Assembly (NCBI GenBank): GCA_031275535.1
Contig: JAISOR010000075.1
Location: 1-7,524 of the forward strand
DNA from: Treponema sp.
GTDB lineage: Bacteria; Spirochaetota; Spirochaetia; Treponematales; Breznakiellaceae
Reading direction: 5' to 3'
Length of the DNA: 7,524 bases
Part shown: piece by piece, positions 5,186-7,524 of the stretch
Layout of the letters: every line of letters starts with the position of its first letter
How positions within the stretch are numbered: the first letter of the stretch is position 1
Program-made: the position numbers and the translations under genes
The notes under the pieces: model-generated
Databases searched by the model: none
Told to the model about the DNA's origin: nothing
The model's input: only the letters and a program-made list of their open reading frames with translations

Positions 5186-6168
5186 AGAAGAAAATTACCT
5201 ATACCCTCCAGTCCGCCGGACTGGTCCTTGATTCCATAAAAGAGGAGATCGGCAAGGCCTTTATCGGGCAGAAGAGCCTGGTGGAGCATACCCTGATTAC
5301 CCTCATCGCGGGGGGACATATCCTGGTGGAGGGCGTACCGGGGCTGGGGAAAACCCTGCTGGTCCGCGCCATAGCGGCGGCCATTGGGGGGGACTCCAAA
5401 CGGGTCCAGTTTACCCCGGATCTCATGCCCAGCGATATTACGGGCAGCATCATGCTGGATACCAGCGGCGCCTCGGGGGGGAATTTTATCACCAAAAAGG
5501 GGCCGGTCTTTACCCATCTCTTTATTGCCGATGAAATAAACCGGGCCCCGGCAAAAACCCAGGCCAGCCTTTTTGAGGCCATGCAGGAACTCCAGGTAAG
5601 CCTCGACGGGACGGCCCATGCCCTGCCCCGGCCCTTCATGGTGCTGGCCACCCAGAATCCCTTTGAGCATGAGGGTACCTATCCCCAGCCGGATGCCCAA
5701 AAGGACCGGTTCCTTATGAGGGTCCTGGCGGATTATCCCGGGGAGGAGGAAGAAAAGGCCATGGTAAGCCAGGTCCTCTCCGGGGTTACGGGGGCGGAAC
5801 TTTCGGTTGCCGGGGTAAGGACCGTGATAGAGCCGGGGGAATTCATCGCCATCCAGGACCTGGCCTCCGCCGTCAGGGTAGATCCCTCGGTTATCGATTA
5901 CGCCGTGCGCCTGGTTACCGCCACCCGCTCCGCCCCGGCCCTCAAGACCGGCGCCGGCCCCAGGGGCAGCCTGGCCCTGATCCGCTGCGCCCGGGCCAGG
6001 GCCTTGCTGCAAAACCGTGATTTTGTCCTTCCCGACGATATCAAGGCCCTGGCCCTGCCGGTACTGGCCCACCGGCTTACCCTTTCGGCGGAAAGCGAGC
6101 TGGAAGGGCTGGACGAAGGCCGGATCATGGCGGCCATCCTGGCCCGCACCGGGGCGCCCCGGACATGA
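5182..6168 (+). CDS. MoxR-family AAA+ ATPase (328 aa)
   Basis: A cytosolic AAA+ ATPase of the MoxR group, which acts as a chaperone-like remodelling enzyme, usually with a DUF58 or von Willebrand A partner encoded next door. Length is normal for the family. Visible elements: GQKSLVEHTL (29-38), Walker A GVPGLGKT (51-58), the QFTPDLMPSDITG block (76-88), Walker B LFIADEINR (113-121), EAMQELQV (132-139), sensor 1 ATQNP (156-160), the arginine-finger segment DAQKDRF (171-177), and the lid with sensor 2 GPRGSLALIRCARARA (259-274) and LPDDIKALALPVLAHR (283-298). All catalytic residues appear intact. Two small departures from the usual motifs are K for L in QLDRF and GAGPRG for the common GASPRA. 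The start has a GGAG 5 bases upstream and overlaps DUF4350 by ATGA. It is not named moxR because orthology to the Paracoccus gene is not shown. Confidence 0.97.
   Translation: MKKKITYTLQSAGLVLDSIKEEIGKAFIGQKSLVEHTLITLIAGGHILVEGVPGLGKTLLVRAIAAAIGGDSKRVQFTPDLMPSDITGSIMLDTSGASGGNFITKKGPVFTHLFIADEINRAPAKTQASLFEAMQELQVSLDGTAHALPRPFMVLATQNPFEHEGTYPQPDAQKDRFLMRVLADYPGEEEEKAMVSQVLSGVTGAELSVAGVRTVIEPGEFIAIQDLASAVRVDPSVIDYAVRLVTATRSAPALKTGAGPRGSLALIRCARARALLQNRDFVLPDDIKALALPVLAHRLTLSAESELEGLDEGRIMAAILARTGAPRT
6149..6162 (+). repeat. 14-bp perfect palindrome before the DUF58 start
   Basis: CCGGGGCGCCCCGG is its own reverse complement and ends two bases before ATG 6165. In RNA it can fold as a 5-bp stem with a GCGC loop in the place where a Shine-Dalgarno sequence would be expected. 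It is also coding sequence for the last residues of the MoxR protein (TGAPR). Confidence 0.6.
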
Positions 6169-7517
6169 AACCCGGTTATGGCCTTTTCTTCGCCGCCCTC
6201 CTCTGGCTCTTTTTGGGGGCCGCGGGCTTCTTTTCGGCCCCCCTTTCCCTCATCTGGTTCCTGGCGGGGCTCTGCGTCCTCCCCCTTATCATAGCAGACG
6301 CCCTGGTTCTGACCCTTCTCTCCTGCCGTTTTGAGGTCCGCCGGGAAATTGCCGAATCCCTGGCCCTGGGAGAAACCGTTCCGGTAACCCTTAGGATTCA
6401 AAAAAGCGGCCCCGGCCTTGTGCCGGCCGCGCTCCGGGTCTTCGATCTCTATCCCGATGGTATGGAGTGCCGGGCTTTTCCCCTTACTCCGGACCGGGGG
6501 CTTCTTAAAAAGGGCGGCGTCCTGGTATGTACCTATCCCCTGCGGCCCCTGGAACGGGGCCCCTGGGAATTTTCCGGCCCGGAGCTGCTTCTCAGTTCTC
6601 CCCTCCGTTTCTGGCAGCTTAAAAGGACCCAGGGCTGCGTCAGCCGGGGCCGGACCTATCCCAATTTCAGGAAACTGGCAAACCGGACGGGAACCGCGGA
6701 CCTTAGGGGTATTCCGGAACGGAGCGGCCCTACCCCGCGGAAACGGGGGCAGGGGCTGGAATTTCAGAGCCTCCGGGAGTATCAGCCGGGAGACTCGGTA
6801 AAAGCCATAGACTGGCGGGCCACGGGCCGGCGGGGCAAGGTCATCATCCGGGAATACCAGGAGGAGCAGGATCAGCAGGTCTTGTTCCTCCTGGACTCGG
6901 GGTACCGGCTCCACCGGCGGGAGGGAGAGTTCATCCGGGGGGCCGCCCCGGAGGCTCCGCGCCTGCAGTTCGACAGCGCCCTGGAGGCGGCGCTGCTCCT
7001 GGCCTATACGGCCCTCAAACACGGGGACGCCGTGGCCGCGGGAACCTTTGGCCATGAGGAACGCTGGATTCCGCCCCATAAGGGGATGAGTACCCTCACG
7101 GAGCTTATGAACGGCCTCTACGATCTCAAGAGCGCCCCCGTGCCCTCTTCCCCCTTTTCCGCCCTGGAAAACGCCCTGGCCCGGCTAAACCGCCGGACCT
7201 TTATCATCCTTTTAAGCAACTTTCGGGAAGAGGATGGGGAGTCCCTCTCGTGGATCCTCCCCCGGATTGAACGGCGGCATCTGCTCCTCCTGGTGAGCCT
7301 CCGGGAGCTTGAGGCCGAAGCCCTGGCCCTCCGGCACCCCGCAAATAAGGAGGAAGCCCTGGAAACCGCCGCGGCCTTTGCCTACCTCGCTTCCCGGCGG
7401 CGGCTCTACAAAAGCTGGGAACATTCGGGGCTCCTCACCCTGGAAACATCCCCGGCGGATATTTCCGCCGCCCTGATAAACCGGTATTTGCAGATCAAGC
7501 GTTCGGGCCGCCTGTAA
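6165..7517 (+). CDS. DUF58 domain protein with degenerate vWA-like fold (450 aa)
   Basis: The standard partner of MoxR ATPases. Two adjacent hydrophobic helices at about 6-25 and 26-50 anchor it in the membrane. A beta-rich middle region follows (55-190), including the GETVPVTLRI segment (69-78), and then the DUF58 signature: GLEFQSLREYQPGDSVKAID (197-216), WRATGRRGKVIIREYQ (217-232). The von Willebrand A-like part begins at VLFLLDSGYRL (239-249). The metal-binding DxSxS motif is reduced to DSGYR, so canonical metal binding is unlikely; this is common in DUF58 proteins. A second strand at TFIILLSNFREED (345-357) matches the expected position. Length is typical. It overlaps the ATPase gene by ATGA, with no Shine-Dalgarno sequence and a GC palindrome in its place, so translation probably depends on coupling. 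TAA is at 7515-7517; only seven bases follow, so whether the operon continues cannot be seen. Confidence 0.95.
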   Translation: MKPGYGLFFAALLWLFLGAAGFFSAPLSLIWFLAGLCVLPLIIADALVLTLLSCRFEVRREIAESLALGETVPVTLRIQKSGPGLVPAALRVFDLYPDGMECRAFPLTPDRGLLKKGGVLVCTYPLRPLERGPWEFSGPELLLSSPLRFWQLKRTQGCVSRGRTYPNFRKLANRTGTADLRGIPERSGPTPRKRGQGLEFQSLREYQPGDSVKAIDWRATGRRGKVIIREYQEEQDQQVLFLLDSGYRLHRREGEFIRGAAPEAPRLQFDSALEAALLLAYTALKHGDAVAAGTFGHEERWIPPHKGMSTLTELMNGLYDLKSAPVPSSPFSALENALARLNRRTFIILLSNFREEDGESLSWILPRIERRHLLLLVSLRELEAEALALRHPANKEEALETAAAFAYLASRRRLYKSWEHSGLLTLETSPADISAALINRYLQIKRSGRL

Positions 7518-7524
7518 GGGCCGG

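Noticed and set aside
5038..6072. Long open frame of 344 codons on the minus strand across the MoxR gene
   Set aside because: It is antisense to a clear AAA+ ATPase with all motifs. The translation is rich in Gly, Pro, Gln and Arg with no recognisable domain, as expected when GC-rich codons remove stops from the opposite strand.
5898..7079. Open frame of 393 codons on the minus strand across MoxR and DUF58
   Set aside because: Antisense to two well-supported genes, low-complexity composition, no motif and no ribosome binding site that I could credit.
1..7524. tRNA, rRNA, CRISPR array, insertion sequence or attachment site
   Set aside because: I saw no cloverleaf, rRNA-like segment, regularly spaced repeats, transposase or flanking inverted repeats; nearly all of the window is coding.

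Overview
The window reads as one polycistronic bacterial operon on the + strand (about 274 to 7517), preceded by a short intergenic region and the 5' end of a divergent gene that leaves through the left edge. The core order is RDD membrane protein, SpoIIM-family membrane protein, DUF4129 protein, DUF4350 protein, MoxR-family AAA+ ATPase, DUF58 protein. I recognise this as a conserved but poorly characterised MoxR/DUF58 gene cluster known from many bacteria. A small DUF5362-like three-helix membrane protein stands at its head. No stretch over 300 bases lacks a gene.

Organism: a GC-rich bacterium. Most of the operon looks above 60% G+C by eye, with heavy use of CCC, GGG, CGG and CTG/CTC codons. 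The protein set does not fix the taxon. Sequence style and operon content would fit a Gram-negative such as a GC-rich spirochaete (Treponema-like) or a gammaproteobacterium, but this is a guess. The SpoIIM-family gene does not imply sporulation, because such proteins are common in non-spore-formers.

Layout: 1-52, start of a minus-strand gene with a good ribosome binding site. 53-273, intergenic, with a plausible extended -10 promoter for the divergent gene and a 30-codon small ORF (126-218) behind a strong Shine-Dalgarno sequence. 274-780, DUF5362-like protein. 780-1544, RDD. 1541-2545, SpoIIM family. 2542-4053, two-part membrane protein with a C-terminal DUF4129. 4046-5185, DUF4350. 5182-6168, MoxR ATPase. 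6165-7517, DUF58. Every internal junction is an overlap (TAATG, four ATGA, one 8-base overlap), so the seven genes are probably co-transcribed and translationally coupled.

How they may work together (inference): the MoxR ATPase and the DUF58 protein, which carries a degenerate von Willebrand A-like fold and two N-terminal membrane helices, form a membrane-anchored AAA+ remodelling pair. The DUF4129, DUF4350, SpoIIM and RDD proteins would be its membrane and periplasmic partners. The client is unknown. The most unusual signals are an in-phase A AAA AAG slippery heptamer exactly at the linker joining the two halves of the DUF4129 protein, an eight-G tract that doubles as the DUF4350 Shine-Dalgarno region, a 14-bp perfect palindrome just before the DUF58 start, and the candidate leader peptide.
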